A stretch of 64,000 nt of DNA from Vreelandella subterranea (GCF_900111305.1 NZ_FOGS01000006.1:124001-188000); one strand, 5' to 3'. Counted from the first letter of the stretch, positions 29,358 through 41,458 are shown. Notes: generated by a model from the sequence alone, not told the origin. A program made the numbers and translations.

Positions 29358-29499
29358 GAGAGCCTCCAACTGCTTGGCCAGGATATAATAACCTGAGTGT
29401 TCAAAACTGTCGGGCAAACCGGAGCAGGGAAGGAGTCGACGCCGTTAACCGCCAAGCTTTATCCAAATCCGTTATTCAACCCAAGTTTAAAGGTGGCAC

Positions 29500-29528
29500 T
29501 TTATACCAGAGCAGCTGGCAATCAGCAA
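29500..29528 (-). promoter_or_regulatory. Sigma-70 promoter for rpmB-rpmG
   Basis: On the minus strand TTGCTG and TATAAA are separated by exactly 17 bases, with a start expected near 29493, giving a leader of about 135 bases before L28. The other strand upstream belongs to radC's end and shows nothing else. Confidence 0.75.
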
Positions 29529-29605
29529 GAAAAACCATCGCAACCGGTCGAAAATCGCCGTTTATGTCAGTTTACTTAGCTAATTCACTATGATTAACGG
29601 CACAC

Positions 29606-30280
29606 TTATAGCCAGCCACGCTCGGCAAATGACACCACGTCTCCGTCCCCCACCACGAAATGATCGAGTACCCGCACATCAAACAGGGCGAGCGCTTCTT
29701 TCAGACGATCAGTGATTCGTCGATCAGCATCGCTCGGTTCGGCAACACCCGAAGGGTGATTGTGAGCCAGGATGACGGCACCAGCGTTGTGCGCTAAGGC
29801 ACGCTTGGCAACTTCGCGGGGATAAACGGATGCGCTGTCTAGGGTACCGCGAAACAGGGATTCATAGCGAATAATTCGGTGCTGCGTATCCAAAAAAAGC
29901 ACCGCAAATTCTTCATGCCCCAGATGACGCAACTGCGCACTCAGGTAGTGGCGCACCAGAGTGGGCGATGTCAGCGCCTCACCGCGGGCCAACTGGGCGG
30001 CCAGATGCCGCCTTGAAAGCTCGAGCGTCGCCTGCAGCTGGGCGAATTTGGCGCTCCCCAACCCACGCGCGTCGCAAAAACGTTCCTGGTCGGCCTCCAG
30101 CAACTGACGCAGCCCACCAAAACTGGCGAGCAGGTCCCGGGCCAGGTCGACCGCGGAACGGCCCTGAACGCCGACGCGCAAAAAAATCGCCAGTAGCTCG
30201 GCATCGGATAGCGCCTGCGCACCCAGATTCAATAGCTTTTCTCTTGGCCGCTCGCCTTCCGGCCAGTGGTTAATGCCCAT
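29606..30280 (-). CDS. radC: RadC family JAB/MPN-domain protein
   Basis: 224 residues: an N-terminal helix-hairpin-helix region ([20 protein letters not shown]) and a C-terminal JAMM metal-binding domain with [19 protein letters not shown] (His-x-His and Asp ligands). Once linked to DNA repair, but its role is uncertain. Among two adjacent ATG codons I choose 30280, which is 5 bases after GGAGG. It is divergent from coaBC. Confidence 0.93.
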   Translation of the reverse strand: MGINHWPEGERPREKLLNLGAQALSDAELLAIFLRVGVQGRSAVDLARDLLASFGGLRQLLEADQERFCDARGLGSAKFAQLQATLELSRRHLAAQLARGEALTSPTLVRHYLSAQLRHLGHEEFAVLFLDTQHRIIRYESLFRGTLDSASVYPREVAKRALAHNAGAVILAHNHPSGVAEPSDADRRITDRLKEALALFDVRVLDHFVVGDGDVVSFAERGWL

Positions 30281-30396
30281 CATCGCCTCCCTGCGCGGTG
30301 TTTCACCTGTCCCTGTGCGTGAATGCAGCATGCCAAATTGTGCAGACGAATGGTATGGTAAGCCTCCTAAAGAACGCACAATATGGATCCTATGCC

Positions 30397-31674
30397 ATGA
30401 CCTCCGTGACTTCGACCACAACGCCCACTGCTAACGGTAAGCGCGTGCTGCTGGGCATCAGCGCCGGTATTGCCGCGTATAAAAGCGCGCTGATCGTGCG
30501 ACTGCTGAAACAGGCGGGCTGCGAGGTTCGCGTCGTCATGACCGACGGTGCCCAGGCATTCATCACTCCGTTGACACTACAGGCGCTGTCGGGTGAACCG
30601 GTTCGTACCTCGCTGCTCGACCCGGAAGCCGAGGCGGGCATGGGCCACATTGAGCTTGCCCGTTGGGCCGACGTCTTGTTGATTGCCCCGGCGACCGCCG
30701 ACCTCATTGCGCGCCTGGTCCACGGCATGGCCGACGACCTGCTGACCACGCTCTGCCTCGCCTCTGAGGCGCCCCGGCTGATTGCCCCGGCCATGAACCA
30801 GGCCATGTGGCGTCACCCCGCCACCCAGCGCAACGTGAAACGGCTCGCTGGGGATGGCTGGCAGTTGATTGGCCCGGCGGCCGGCGACCAGGCCTGCGGC
30901 GACGTTGGCCCTGGTCGCATGAGCGAGCCCGAGGCCATTGTTGACGCCCTATTGCGTCAGCTTTCGCCCTCCACCAGTGCGACGCCGAGTGCGTCATCAC
31001 CGCATGTCGTGATTACCGCAGGCCCCACCCGTGAAGCCCTCGACCCGGTGCGCTATCTTTCCAATCACAGTTCGGGAAAAATGGGCTACGCCCTTGCCGC
31101 CGCGGCCGTCGCCCAGGGCGCCAGGGTCACGCTGATCAGCGGCCCTGTGGCGCTGGCAACACCTGCAGGCGTCACGCGCATTGACGTCGAAACCGCCGAG
31201 CAGATGCACCAGGCATCGCTGCAGCTGGCCCCTCAGGCAGCGCTGTTTATCGGCTGTGCCGCCGTCGCTGATTACCGCGCGGCAAGTGCCGCCGAGCATA
31301 AGCTGAAAAAAACCGACGAAAGCGACACCCTGACGCTTACCCTGGTCAAGAATCCAGACATCATTGCGTCAGTCGCCGCACTGTCACCCGAGACTCGCCC
31401 TTTCGTGGTCGGCTTTGCTGCCGAAACCCAGGACGTTGAACGCTATGCAGCGGACAAACTGACCCGCAAGCGCCTCGACATGATCGTCGCCAACGATGTC
31501 AGCCAGCAAGGCATGGGCTTTGGCAGCGACGACAACGCCGCGCTTCTGCTCTGGCGCTCCCCCCAGGGTATCGAGCGTCGGATGGAAGCCCCGCAGCCCA
31601 AAACACAGTTAGCAGAGTGCGTGATCCAACAAGCCCTGACGCTACTCTCCTCGTCTACCGGAGCAACCTTATGA
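30397..31674 (+). CDS. coaBC: Bifunctional phosphopantothenoylcysteine decarboxylase/synthetase
   Basis: Two successive coenzyme A steps in one 425-residue protein. The CoaC half (about 1-190) has the active-site His region ([20 protein letters not shown]), the APAMNQAMW motif and the Cys in [13 protein letters not shown]. The CoaB half has [20 protein letters not shown] and the Lys segment [20 protein letters not shown]. The ATG at 30397 is preferred over 33 extra codons upstream, which overlap the radC promoter side. The stop overlaps dut in ATGA. Confidence 0.96.
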   Translation: MTSVTSTTTPTANGKRVLLGISAGIAAYKSALIVRLLKQAGCEVRVVMTDGAQAFITPLTLQALSGEPVRTSLLDPEAEAGMGHIELARWADVLLIAPATADLIARLVHGMADDLLTTLCLASEAPRLIAPAMNQAMWRHPATQRNVKRLAGDGWQLIGPAAGDQACGDVGPGRMSEPEAIVDALLRQLSPSTSATPSASSPHVVITAGPTREALDPVRYLSNHSSGKMGYALAAAAVAQGARVTLISGPVALATPAGVTRIDVETAEQMHQASLQLAPQAALFIGCAAVADYRAASAAEHKLKKTDESDTLTLTLVKNPDIIASVAALSPETRPFVVGFAAETQDVERYAADKLTRKRLDMIVANDVSQQGMGFGSDDNAALLLWRSPQGIERRMEAPQPKTQLAECVIQQALTLLSSSTGATL

Positions 31675-32129
31675 GCCCCCGCCCACGCCTGCAGTGCAAA
31701 GTGCTGGATGAACGACTACGCGACTACTTACCCCATTACGCGACCGACGGCTCCGCCGGGATGGACCTGCGCGCACTGCTTGACGAGCCGCTTACTCTGA
31801 ACCCGGGCGACACACAGCTCGTACGAACGGGCCTGGCGATCTATATTGAAGACCCCGGCCTTGCCGGTATGATTTTGCCGCGCTCCGGTTTAGGGCATAA
31901 GCACGGCATCGTGCTAGGTAACCTGGTGGGGTTGATCGATGCCGACTACCAGGGCGAACTGATGATTTCCGTTTGGAATCGAGGGCAAAGCGCTTTTACG
32001 CTTGCCCCATTTGAGCGGTTGGCACAGTACGTGCTTGTTCCGGTGGTACAGGCTGAACTTGATCTGGTCGATCAGTTCAGCGACACCACCCGCGGCGACG
32101 GCGGCTTTGGCAGCACGGGCCGCCATTAA
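31671..32129 (+). CDS. dut: dUTP pyrophosphatase
   Basis: Trimeric dUTPase, 152 residues, with all five family motifs in order: [48 protein letters not shown] and the C-terminal P-loop-like [12 protein letters not shown]. The ATG overlaps the coaBC stop (ATGA), the coaBC-dut coupling seen in many gammaproteobacteria; algC follows 32 bases later. Confidence 0.97.
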   Translation: MSPRPRLQCKVLDERLRDYLPHYATDGSAGMDLRALLDEPLTLNPGDTQLVRTGLAIYIEDPGLAGMILPRSGLGHKHGIVLGNLVGLIDADYQGELMISVWNRGQSAFTLAPFERLAQYVLVPVVQAELDLVDQFSDTTRGDGGFGSTGRH

Positions 32130-32161
32130 TCGGTACTGGCCACTTTCGTAAGGATATCCCC

Positions 32162-33550
32162 ATGACGACACCCACAATTCCCGCTTCGATCTTTCGCGCT
32201 TACGACATCCGCGGCATCGTCGATGACACCCTTACCGAGGACACGGTGGAATGGATTGGCCGTGCCATCGGCTCTGCCGCCGCCGCGCGGGGCGAGTCAA
32301 CCGTCGTGGTGGCTCGCGATGGCAGGCTTTCGGGCCCACGCCTCCAGGCAGCCCTTATGCGCGGCTTGAACGCCGCGGGACGTGACGTGATCGATATCGG
32401 CATGGTGCCCACCCCGGTTTTGTATTTCGCCACCCACATTCTCGACGGCACCCGCTCGGGCGTCATGGTCACCGGTAGCCATAACCCACCCGATTACAAC
32501 GGCTTCAAGGTCGTCCTCGATGGCGACACGCTGTCGGGCGATGCGATCACTGCCCTCTACGAACGTTTACAGTCAGGCGATCTAACCCAAGGCGAAGGCC
32601 ACATTCGCCAGGAAGACGTGCGCGACGCCTACTTAACGCGCATCCTGGGCGACGTAACGATTAACCGACCTATCAAGGCAGTGGTCGACTGCGGCAACGG
32701 CGTGGCGGGGGAGCTTGGCCCGCAACTGATCGAGCGCCTGGGCGTTGAAACGATACCGCTGTTTGACGAGATCGATGGCACCTTCCCCAACCATCACCCT
32801 GACCCCGGCAAGCCCGAGAACCTGCAGGACCTGATCCGCACGGTTCAGGAAACCGGCGCCGATATCGGCCTGGCCTTCGACGGCGACGGCGACCGACTCG
32901 GCGTCATCACCCCTCGCGGGCGGCTGATCTACCCGGATCATCTGTTGATGGCGTTTGCCACCGATATGCTGGGCCGCAACCCAGGCGCCAAGGTCATCTT
33001 TGACGTCAAGTGCACCGGCAACCTGATCAAGGTAATCAGCGACGCCGGAGGGGAGCCGGAAATGTGGCGCACCGGCCACTCGCTCATCAAGGCTCGCATG
33101 AAAGAAACCGGCGCCCAGCTGGCCGGTGAAATGAGCGGGCATATTTTCTTCAAGGAGCGCTGGTACGGCTTTGACGACGGCCTCTATGCCGCTGCAAGGC
33201 TGGTGGAAATCCTGGCCAACTACGCGGGCGACGCCGATGCGTATTTTGACAGCTTTCCCCAGGACATCGGCACGCCGGAAATCAATATCACCGTCACCGA
33301 CAGCAACAAGTTCAACCTGGTGGATAAACTTGCTCGGGAGGGCGACTTCGGCGATGGTATCAAGACCACGTTGGATGGCATTCGGGTCGACTACCCCGAC
33401 GGCTGGGGGCTTTGCCGTGCCTCAAACACCACGCCCGTGCTGGTACTGCGTTTTGAAGGGAAAAACGATGCCGCCTTGGCGCGTATTAAAGCGCAGTTTG
33501 CCAATGCACTGAAAGACGTCGACCCCGCTTTGACGCTACCCCAGGCTTGA
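32162..33550 (+). CDS. algC: Phosphomannomutase/phosphoglucomutase (AlgC type)
   Basis: 462-residue alpha-D-phosphohexomutase making mannose-1-P and glucose-1-P for exopolysaccharide and LPS. Motifs in order: phosphoserine loop TGSHNPPDYNGFK, metal loop AFDGDGDRLGV, sugar loop GEMSGHIFFKERW and phosphate-binding RASNTTPVLVLRFE. The length and the dut-algC-argB neighbourhood match Pseudomonas AlgC. Confidence 0.94.
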   Translation: MTTPTIPASIFRAYDIRGIVDDTLTEDTVEWIGRAIGSAAAARGESTVVVARDGRLSGPRLQAALMRGLNAAGRDVIDIGMVPTPVLYFATHILDGTRSGVMVTGSHNPPDYNGFKVVLDGDTLSGDAITALYERLQSGDLTQGEGHIRQEDVRDAYLTRILGDVTINRPIKAVVDCGNGVAGELGPQLIERLGVETIPLFDEIDGTFPNHHPDPGKPENLQDLIRTVQETGADIGLAFDGDGDRLGVITPRGRLIYPDHLLMAFATDMLGRNPGAKVIFDVKCTGNLIKVISDAGGEPEMWRTGHSLIKARMKETGAQLAGEMSGHIFFKERWYGFDDGLYAAARLVEILANYAGDADAYFDSFPQDIGTPEINITVTDSNKFNLVDKLAREGDFGDGIKTTLDGIRVDYPDGWGLCRASNTTPVLVLRFEGKNDAALARIKAQFANALKDVDPALTLPQA

Positions 33551-33614
33551 CCGGGGACGCCATCATGCTGCGGGACCGAGCCCAAAAGAAGGCGCGGCAC
33601 GGCATGGGCGCTAA

Positions 33615-34565
<951 letters not shown>

Positions 34566-34585
34566 CCGCGACGGAGAGCAACGTC

Positions 34586-35194
34586 ATGAGCGATGAACGC
34601 AAACCTCGCCGCCGCGAGCAGATCCTTCAGGCCCTTGCCCTGATGCTTGAAGAAGACAGTGGCAAGCGGATTACCACCGCGGCACTGGCCCGCCAGGTCG
34701 GCGTCTCGGAAGCCGCGCTGTATCGCCACTTCCCAAGCAAGGCGCGCATGTTCGAAGGGCTGATCGATTTTATCGAAGAAAGCATCTTTGCCCGCATCAC
34801 CCGGATCATGGAAGAGGTCCCCGACGCCACCAACCGCTGCGGGACCATCCTGTCGCTGGTGCTCGGCTTTGCCGAAAAAAACCCGGGCCTTGCCCGGGTC
34901 ATGGGGGGCGACGTATTGACCGGCGAGACCGCCCGGCTACGCCATCGGATCCACCAGCTGTTCGAACGGCTGGAAGCCCAGTTCAAGCAAATCCTCCGCG
35001 AAGCCGAACTGCGTGAAGGGCGTCGCCCGAGCATCCCCGCCTCGGCGGCGGCGAACCTGCTGATCGCCCACGCCGAAGGGCGGATTTCCCAGTATGTACG
35101 CAGCGATTTCAAACGCCTGCCCACGGACTACTGGGACGACCAGTGGACGCTGCTGTCGAGCCAGCTGCTGCACGAAGCGGTACAGCCCGCTTAG
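34586..35194 (+). CDS. slmA: Nucleoid occlusion factor SlmA
   Basis: TetR-family DNA-binding protein that blocks FtsZ assembly over the chromosome. The 202-residue product begins [20 protein letters not shown], and its helix-turn-helix is [20 protein letters not shown] followed by [18 protein letters not shown], which matches SlmA rather than a drug-responsive TetR. It follows argB by 20 bases. The ATG at 34586 is within the only plausible frame; 50 upstream codons overlap argB and are a shadow. Confidence 0.95.
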   Translation: MSDERKPRRREQILQALALMLEEDSGKRITTAALARQVGVSEAALYRHFPSKARMFEGLIDFIEESIFARITRIMEEVPDATNRCGTILSLVLGFAEKNPGLARVMGGDVLTGETARLRHRIHQLFERLEAQFKQILREAELREGRRPSIPASAAANLLIAHAEGRISQYVRSDFKRLPTDYWDDQWTLLSSQLLHEAVQPA

Positions 35195-35225
35195 CGAAGA
35201 GCCTTAAATACAGCCCTGCATAACA

Positions 35226-35255
35226 AAACGGCGCTCCCCTCAGGGAGCGCCGTTT
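35226..35255. terminator. Bidirectional terminator between slmA and rpoH
   Basis: A perfect 13-bp inverted repeat (AAACGGCGCTCCC and its complement) with a 4-base loop at 35239-35242, A/T-flanked on both sides. It lies between the convergent slmA and rpoH genes and can serve both. Confidence 0.9.
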
Positions 35256-35278
35256 CTTGCCGGATCAAACCTGCTTGT

Positions 35279-36145
35279 TCATGCCGCGATGGCATCGCCC
35301 ATTTTCTGGCGCAGTTTCTTCATGGCATTTTTTTCAAGCTGGCGGATACGCTCGGCGCTGACGCCATAGACATCGGCCAGGTCGTGCAGCGTGGCCTTGT
35401 CCTCGGCCAGCCAGCGACGCTGGAGAATATCCCGAGAGCGTTCGTCCAGACCTTCAAGCGCCAGTTGCAGACGGCGCGTCGAGTCTTCCTCGAAATCGCT
35501 GTCTTCAAGCTGTGTTGCCGGGTCGGCTGCCATGTCGTCCAGGAAGTTGACCGGTGCCTGGTAGGCGCTGTCTTCATCGTCGCTGGGCGACGCATCGAAG
35601 CCCGCATCGTAGGACGACAGCCGTCCTTCCATGTCCCGCACAACACCGGGTTTGACATTCAGATCCTTGGCGATGGCGTCAACTTCATCGTTATTGAGCC
35701 AGGCCAGGCGCTTCTTCGCGCTGCGCAGGTTGAAGAACAGCTTGCGTTGCGCCTTGGTGGTCGCAATTTTAACGATACGCCAGTTGCGCAGCACAAACTC
35801 ATGGATCTCAGCCTTGATCCAGTGCACCGCAAATGAAACCAGGCGAACACCCTGATTCGGGTCGAAGCGCTTGACGGCTTTCATCAGGCCCACATTGCCT
35901 TCCTGAATCAGGTCGGCTTGCGGCAGCCCATACCCCGAATAACTCCGGGCGATGTGCACGACAAAGCGCAAATGCGATAGTACCAGACGTCGCGCCGCTT
36001 CCAGATCGCCTTCATCGTGCAGGCGGAACGCAAGCTCACGCTCTTCTTCGGCACTCAGAACCGCAATGCCGTTGACCGCTTTGATATAGCCGCCCAGGTC
36101 ATTGCCTGGAGAAAGCTGTCCCACCGGTAGAAGACTAGTGCTCAT
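35279..36145 (-). CDS. rpoH: RNA polymerase sigma-32 (heat-shock) factor
   Basis: 288-residue sigma factor that directs heat-shock genes. It has region 2 ([20 protein letters not shown]), the RpoH box [12 protein letters not shown], and the C-terminal region 4 helix-turn-helix ([20 protein letters not shown]). I start at the ATG at 36145; 19 more codons upstream lack a ribosome site. In enteric bacteria rpoH translation is thermally controlled by mRNA structure; nothing comparable was proven here, though a hairpin lies upstream. Confidence 0.96.
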   Translation of the reverse strand: MSTSLLPVGQLSPGNDLGGYIKAVNGIAVLSAEEERELAFRLHDEGDLEAARRLVLSHLRFVVHIARSYSGYGLPQADLIQEGNVGLMKAVKRFDPNQGVRLVSFAVHWIKAEIHEFVLRNWRIVKIATTKAQRKLFFNLRSAKKRLAWLNNDEVDAIAKDLNVKPGVVRDMEGRLSSYDAGFDASPSDDEDSAYQAPVNFLDDMAADPATQLEDSDFEEDSTRRLQLALEGLDERSRDILQRRWLAEDKATLHDLADVYGVSAERIRQLEKNAMKKLRQKMGDAIAA

Positions 36146-36193
36146 GTGCAGATGGTCTCCCTTGTAGCCCTTACGTGGTTTGTGTCTCTGTGA

Positions 36194-36212
36194 CCTTGCC
36201 ATCTAGGCAAGG
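36194..36212 (-). other. Hairpin in the ftsX-rpoH spacer
   Basis: Perfect 7-bp inverted repeat CCTTGCC/GGCAAGG with a 5-base loop, about 50-70 bases upstream of the rpoH start on the transcribed strand. There is no T-run after it on the minus strand. It could influence rpoH mRNA folding, or be a weak processing site. Confidence 0.45.
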
Positions 36213-36248
36213 TTCCTTCGCCGTCGCCTGATGAACAACGCGGGCCGT

Positions 36249-37289
36249 TCAGCGCGGACGGATACTGGCAAGATGCCGGGACACGGCAAGCCATGCGCCC
36301 AACCAGCCAAGTAGTGTACTGCAAGATAGCAAAATTGTGGAGCCTGTGAAGTCCAATCGGGGCAACGAAAAGCTGGCGCCGTAACTTTCCGCCAAGGCGG
36401 CCACTGGCAGCGATAACCAGTGGTTACCCAACGACAGAAGCCCCAGTGCCAGCACACCGCCGCCAAAGCCGTACCAGGCGCCGCTGTACAGGAAGGGACG
36501 CCTGACAAACGCATGGGTCGCGCCAATCAGCATCACCACTTCAATTTCACGCCGCCGGCTCTCCACCGACAGCCGGATGGTATTACCCACTACCAGCAGC
36601 ACCCCGAGACCAAACAGGACGCCCAGTGCAAGCGCCACGCGTGTCCCCAGCGCCGCCAAGTGGCGCAGGCGCTCCACCCAGGCCAGATCGAGGCGCACTT
36701 CGTCGACACCCGCTATGTCGTCCAACCGCTCGGCCAGCGCCTGCATGAGCTCAGGATCGACGCTTCCCGGGCGGACCACGATACTGTGGGGCAGGGGATT
36801 ATCGTCGAGCCCCGAGAGCGCATCCTCGACACCCAGTGATTGCTGAAAATCGGCCATGCCCTGCTCCGCGCTGACCAGGCGGGTCCCTTGCACCGCTTCG
36901 TCGGCACTGACCGCCTGTTCGATGCGCTTGGCCTCAGGCAGCTCAACGCTGATTTCAAGGTAGGCGGTGAGAGTGGCGCTATCGTCCAGTTCTGCATCCA
37001 GCAGCCGAGCGCTGTCCAGGGTCAACCACAGCGCGGCGGGGAGTACCAGTGCAATGGCAATCGCCAGCATGGTCAGCAAATTACCCAGCGGGTAGCGAAT
37101 CAGTCGCTGCAGGCTGTCGAGCGCCATTGCCCGGTGGTGCCGTGCCCAGGCACGCAAACGGCTGGACCGGCGCGGTTGCTGGGCACGGGCCCCGCGTTGC
37201 GCCGGACGCTGAGGCTGCTGAGGAGCGGCGCGTGGACGTGTCGACCGGGGAGCAGCGCCTTTCGGTTTTTGGCCGGTCGGTCGTTTCAT
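36249..37289 (-). CDS. ftsX: Cell division protein FtsX
   Basis: Membrane partner of FtsE that couples septation to wall hydrolase activation. The 346-residue protein has a cytoplasmic N-terminal part rich in Arg, Pro, Gln and Ala (about 1-65), then one transmembrane helix (about 80-105), the periplasmic domain and three C-terminal helices, the expected four-span FtsX layout. The long basic N-terminal tail is unusual compared with E. coli FtsX. The ATG overlaps the ftsE stop (ATGA). Confidence 0.94.
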   Translation of the reverse strand: MKRPTGQKPKGAAPRSTRPRAAPQQPQRPAQRGARAQQPRRSSRLRAWARHHRAMALDSLQRLIRYPLGNLLTMLAIAIALVLPAALWLTLDSARLLDAELDDSATLTAYLEISVELPEAKRIEQAVSADEAVQGTRLVSAEQGMADFQQSLGVEDALSGLDDNPLPHSIVVRPGSVDPELMQALAERLDDIAGVDEVRLDLAWVERLRHLAALGTRVALALGVLFGLGVLLVVGNTIRLSVESRRREIEVVMLIGATHAFVRRPFLYSGAWYGFGGGVLALGLLSLGNHWLSLPVAALAESYGASFSLPRLDFTGSTILLSCSTLLGWLGAWLAVSRHLASIRPR

Positions 37290-37950
37290 GCTGCCCCCTC
37301 GTCTGCTACCAGCCGACCATCGCGCAGGCGTATGATCCGGTGCCGCAATCCCGCGATCAACGCCAGGTCGTGACTGGCAATCATGACGGTCGTACCAATC
37401 CGGTTAAAGTCTTCAAACAGCCCCATGATGTCCGCGGACAGCTGAGGATCCAGGTTGCCCGTCGGCTCATCGGCGAGCAGCAGGGCAGGCTTGTTGACGA
37501 CGGCACGGGCAATACCCACGCGCTGCTGCTCACCGCCGGAAAGCTCGATAGGCAATGCCTTTTCACGGTGCAACAACCCGACTTTGTCCAGAGCAGCACG
37601 CACACGGCGAGCCGACTCACGGGGCTCGATGCCCTGAATATCCAGGGGTAACGAGACGTTATGAAACACGCTGCGGTCAAACAGCAACTGGTGATCCTGG
37701 AAGACCACACCAATCTGGCGCCGGTAAAACGGTACCTGGCTGGCATGCAACTGGGCAATATCGTGCCCTGCCACCACCACCCGCCCGCGGCTCGGCTTTT
37801 CAAGGCGCATGATCAAACGCAACAGCGAGCTCTTGCCCGCGCCGGAATGGCCGGTAAGAAACACCATCTCGCCCCGCGCTACGCGAAAGTTCAGGTGTGA
37901 CAGCGCTTCAAAGCGCCCTCCGTAGCGTTTACCCACATGCTCAAAGGCGA

Positions 37951-37954
<4 letters not shown>
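37286..37954 (-). CDS. ftsE: Cell division ATP-binding protein FtsE
   Basis: ABC-type ATPase of the FtsEX complex, 222 residues. Walker [17 protein letters not shown]-loop [10 protein letters not shown], signature [14 protein letters not shown], Walker [13 protein letters not shown] and H-loop ASHDLAL are all intact, so it should be catalytically competent. It overlaps ftsY upstream and ftsX downstream by 4 bases each, indicating a tightly coupled ftsY-ftsE-ftsX operon. Confidence 0.97.
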
Positions 37955-39201
<1,247 letters not shown>

Positions 39202-39292
39202 GGATGTCATCCGACTGATAAAGGTAAAGAATGGGATTATCCTACCACCGCCAACCAAGACTTTGGATAACTAGCCCGCTACAATCCGCGTT

Positions 39293-39901
39293 ATGACTCG
39301 AAACCGCTCCACTCGCTCATCCTCGTCGCGCCGCTCGGCTGCCAAGCCGCTTGGCAAACTGCGCATTATCGGCGGTGATTTTCGCCGCCGCCAGCTACCG
39401 GTCCTCGACAAGCCAGGATTACGGCCCACCCCTGACCGCGTGCGTGAAACGCTGTTCAACTGGCTTGGCCAGGCGCTTTATGGCAAAAAGGTGCTCGACC
39501 TTTTCGCCGGCACCGGTGCGCTGGGGATTGAAGCCATCTCCCGCGGGGCGGCCCAGGTCACCTTCGTCGAAAGTGACCGCCAGGTGGCCGCCCACATTAC
39601 CCAAAACCTTGAAACACTCAAAGCGCAACAAGGGGATGTCGTCGTTCAGGAGGCGCAGGCCTTCCTCATTCAACCGGCCCAGTGCTTTGATATCGTCTTT
39701 CTGGATCCGCCATTTCATCAGGGCTGGGCAGCCGGATGTTGCGCTACCCTGGAAGCCGACCACTGGCTCGCACCGGAGGCCATGATTTACCTGGAGACCG
39801 AACGCGACCTGACACCTGATGTACCCACACATTGGGTGCTGCACCGCGAGACCCAGGCAGGGGAAAGTACCGCCAGGCTCTATCAGCGCCGCGCCCCGTA
39901 A
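39293..39901 (+). CDS. rsmD: 16S rRNA m2G966 methyltransferase
   Basis: 202-residue SAM-dependent methyltransferase acting on G966 of 16S rRNA. Motifs: LRIIGGDFRRRQLPV, RPTPDRVRETLFNWL, SAM-binding VLDLFAGTGALGIEAISRGA and catalytic VFLDPPFH. A basic N-terminal tail (about 22 residues, Arg/Ser-rich) precedes the core. It is divergent from ftsY with a 91-base gap, as in E. coli. Confidence 0.94.
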   Translation: MTRNRSTRSSSSRRSAAKPLGKLRIIGGDFRRRQLPVLDKPGLRPTPDRVRETLFNWLGQALYGKKVLDLFAGTGALGIEAISRGAAQVTFVESDRQVAAHITQNLETLKAQQGDVVVQEAQAFLIQPAQCFDIVFLDPPFHQGWAAGCCATLEADHWLAPEAMIYLETERDLTPDVPTHWVLHRETQAGESTARLYQRRAP

Positions 39902-40004
39902 TCAGCGCTTGCGGCTTTGCATTTCGGGCGTTACGCTCGCTCCACTATTTTTAACCGTTTGTTTTACAGGCAAGCATGTCGCTTGTTTTGATCTGGAGGT
40001 GAGC

Positions 40005-40187
40005 ATGAGCCTAGAGTTATTCAATCAGCTTGAGCAGCGCGTTACCGATACCGTCGAGGCGCTGGAAATGATGAAGCTGGAAAACGAGACGCTACGTAAT
40101 GAAAACACCCAGCTCAAGCAGGAACATGAAGAGTGGGAGCGCCGCTTGAGCGCGCTGCTGACTAAATTCGATGAAGACCCCTCCTGA
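40005..40187 (+). CDS. zapB: Cell division protein ZapB
   Basis: 60-residue coiled-coil protein of the FtsZ ring (MSLELFNQLEQRVTDTVEAL). The full length is heptad-patterned with the family core MKLENETLRNENTQLKQEH. An AGGTG site lies 4 bases upstream of the ATG at 40005; 62 upstream codons in frame overlap rsmD and are not coding. It is convergent with rimI, 13 bases apart. Confidence 0.88.
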   Translation: MSLELFNQLEQRVTDTVEALEMMKLENETLRNENTQLKQEHEEWERRLSALLTKFDEDPS

Positions 40188-40200
40188 GGCAGGACCCGAC

Positions 40201-40644
40201 TTAAACGGAGCGTGACATCAACAGCGCACTCTCGCGCCCGGCAGCCCCGTGGACTGCCGGGTAATAGTCTCGCCGATAGCCGTCCTGCTGAAAGCCAGCG
40301 CCTTTATACAGCCGAATCGCCGCCGCGTTGCTTTCACGGACTTCCAGCAGCACCCGCTCACTTTGCCAGCGAGCCGCAACGGCCAACACGGCCTTGAGCA
40401 CCCGATCGCCGACACCCTGCCCTCTGTGCTCCGGAAGTACACCCATGGCCTGCAGCTCGGCGTCGAAGGGTAACCGTGCCAGCAGGGCGTAACCGGTCAA
40501 CTGCTCATCGTGCCAATAGCCCACCACACAGGCGGCATCCCCCGACAGCGCCTCGCCAAGCAATGCGGCACTGACGCCACTCAGGGCCCGCGCCTCGAGG
40601 GCTGCCAGCGCCTGGAAGTCATCATGACTCAGCTCAGTGATCAT
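40201..40644 (-). CDS. rimI: Ribosomal protein S18-alanine N-acetyltransferase
   Basis: GNAT acetyltransferase of 147 residues acting on the N-terminus of S18. The acetyl-CoA site is VLPEHRGQGVGDRVLKAVLA and the late segment ESNAAAIRLYKGAGFQ is typical. I start at the ATG at 40644. The 11-base overlap with the upstream HolD-like gene parallels the holD-rimI overlap in E. coli. Confidence 0.92.
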   Translation of the reverse strand: MITELSHDDFQALAALEARALSGVSAALLGEALSGDAACVVGYWHDEQLTGYALLARLPFDAELQAMGVLPEHRGQGVGDRVLKAVLAVAARWQSERVLLEVRESNAAAIRLYKGAGFQQDGYRRDYYPAVHGAAGRESALLMSRSV

Positions 40645-41458
40645 CTTGACCCGATACCGGCCAATCCTGCGCCAGAGCATGCAATGCTGGCCACAGGTTG
40701 CGCTTGGTATCGGCACTGTGCAGCAGCGTGTCCAGTGACGGCGCCTGCCATACCGGCAGCGCCAGCGTGCGGCTCTGCTCTTCGTGCACATCCAGTACCT
40801 TCGAGAGCGACTGGCTGTCCGGGTCAGTGGCGTCACCCCCCCACCACAGTATCTTTTCCAACTGCCATTGCTGGCGACTGGCCGCCCCGCTTATAAACGC
40901 ATTAACCCCCTCGCGCGCTTCTTCGAGGGGATCTTCTGGTTCAAAGGCATTGGCCATGGGCGGCCACTTGAAGAACATCACCTCCGGCAGCGACCCACCG
41001 GCGATCCCCGCCGCCTGGCATATATTGGCAAGCAGGCGTTGCTCAGAAGCATCCATCTCGCCCGGGTGAACGCTTAGCCAACGCCCCCCGATACACACGC
41101 ACGACAGGCGAAACTGCAGCGGCTCCTTAGCCACCGGCGCTTCGCTGGGCGTTGGCGCGGTGGCCGTTTCTGCTGGCTTGCTGGTGGCCTCGGAACGCTC
41201 ACCCAACAAGGCGCGCACTGCTGACGGCGATGCCTCCGCCTCCCCAGAGGGGGGCGGTGTTTCCACAGGCGCCGAACGAGGCGCAGGCGCATCATCCAGC
41301 AGGGCCTGAAGTCGCTCACGCGGCGGCGTGGGCGTTGCAGGGGTGTCATCCCATTCGCAGGCTTCCGTGGGCCGCGCATTGGGCAACTGATAGCGCGATG
41401 CCCAGGCGGTAATCCCCATGGCCTCGAGGTAATGTCGGCGAACAACCTCTGGGGTCAC
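40634..41458 (-). CDS. Putative DNA polymerase III psi subunit-like protein (HolD-like)
   Basis: 274 residues, starting with GTG at 41458 that overlaps the bolA stop (GTGA). The N-terminal MGITAWASRYQLPNARP (about 14-30) resembles the psi motif LGITQWxLRRP of E. coli HolD, which binds chi and the clamp loader. A long Pro/Ala/Ser-rich linker follows (about 37-115), and then a larger C-terminal domain (about 115-274). E. coli HolD is only about 137 residues, so the family would be extended here, as in some pseudomonads. Synteny with rimI supports the call; it remains provisional. Confidence 0.65.
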   Translation of the reverse strand: MTPEVVRRHYLEAMGITAWASRYQLPNARPTEACEWDDTPATPTPPRERLQALLDDAPAPRSAPVETPPPSGEAEASPSAVRALLGERSEATSKPAETATAPTPSEAPVAKEPLQFRLSCVCIGGRWLSVHPGEMDASEQRLLANICQAAGIAGGSLPEVMFFKWPPMANAFEPEDPLEEAREGVNAFISGAASRQQWQLEKILWWGGDATDPDSQSLSKVLDVHEEQSRTLALPVWQAPSLDTLLHSADTKRNLWPALHALAQDWPVSGQDDH

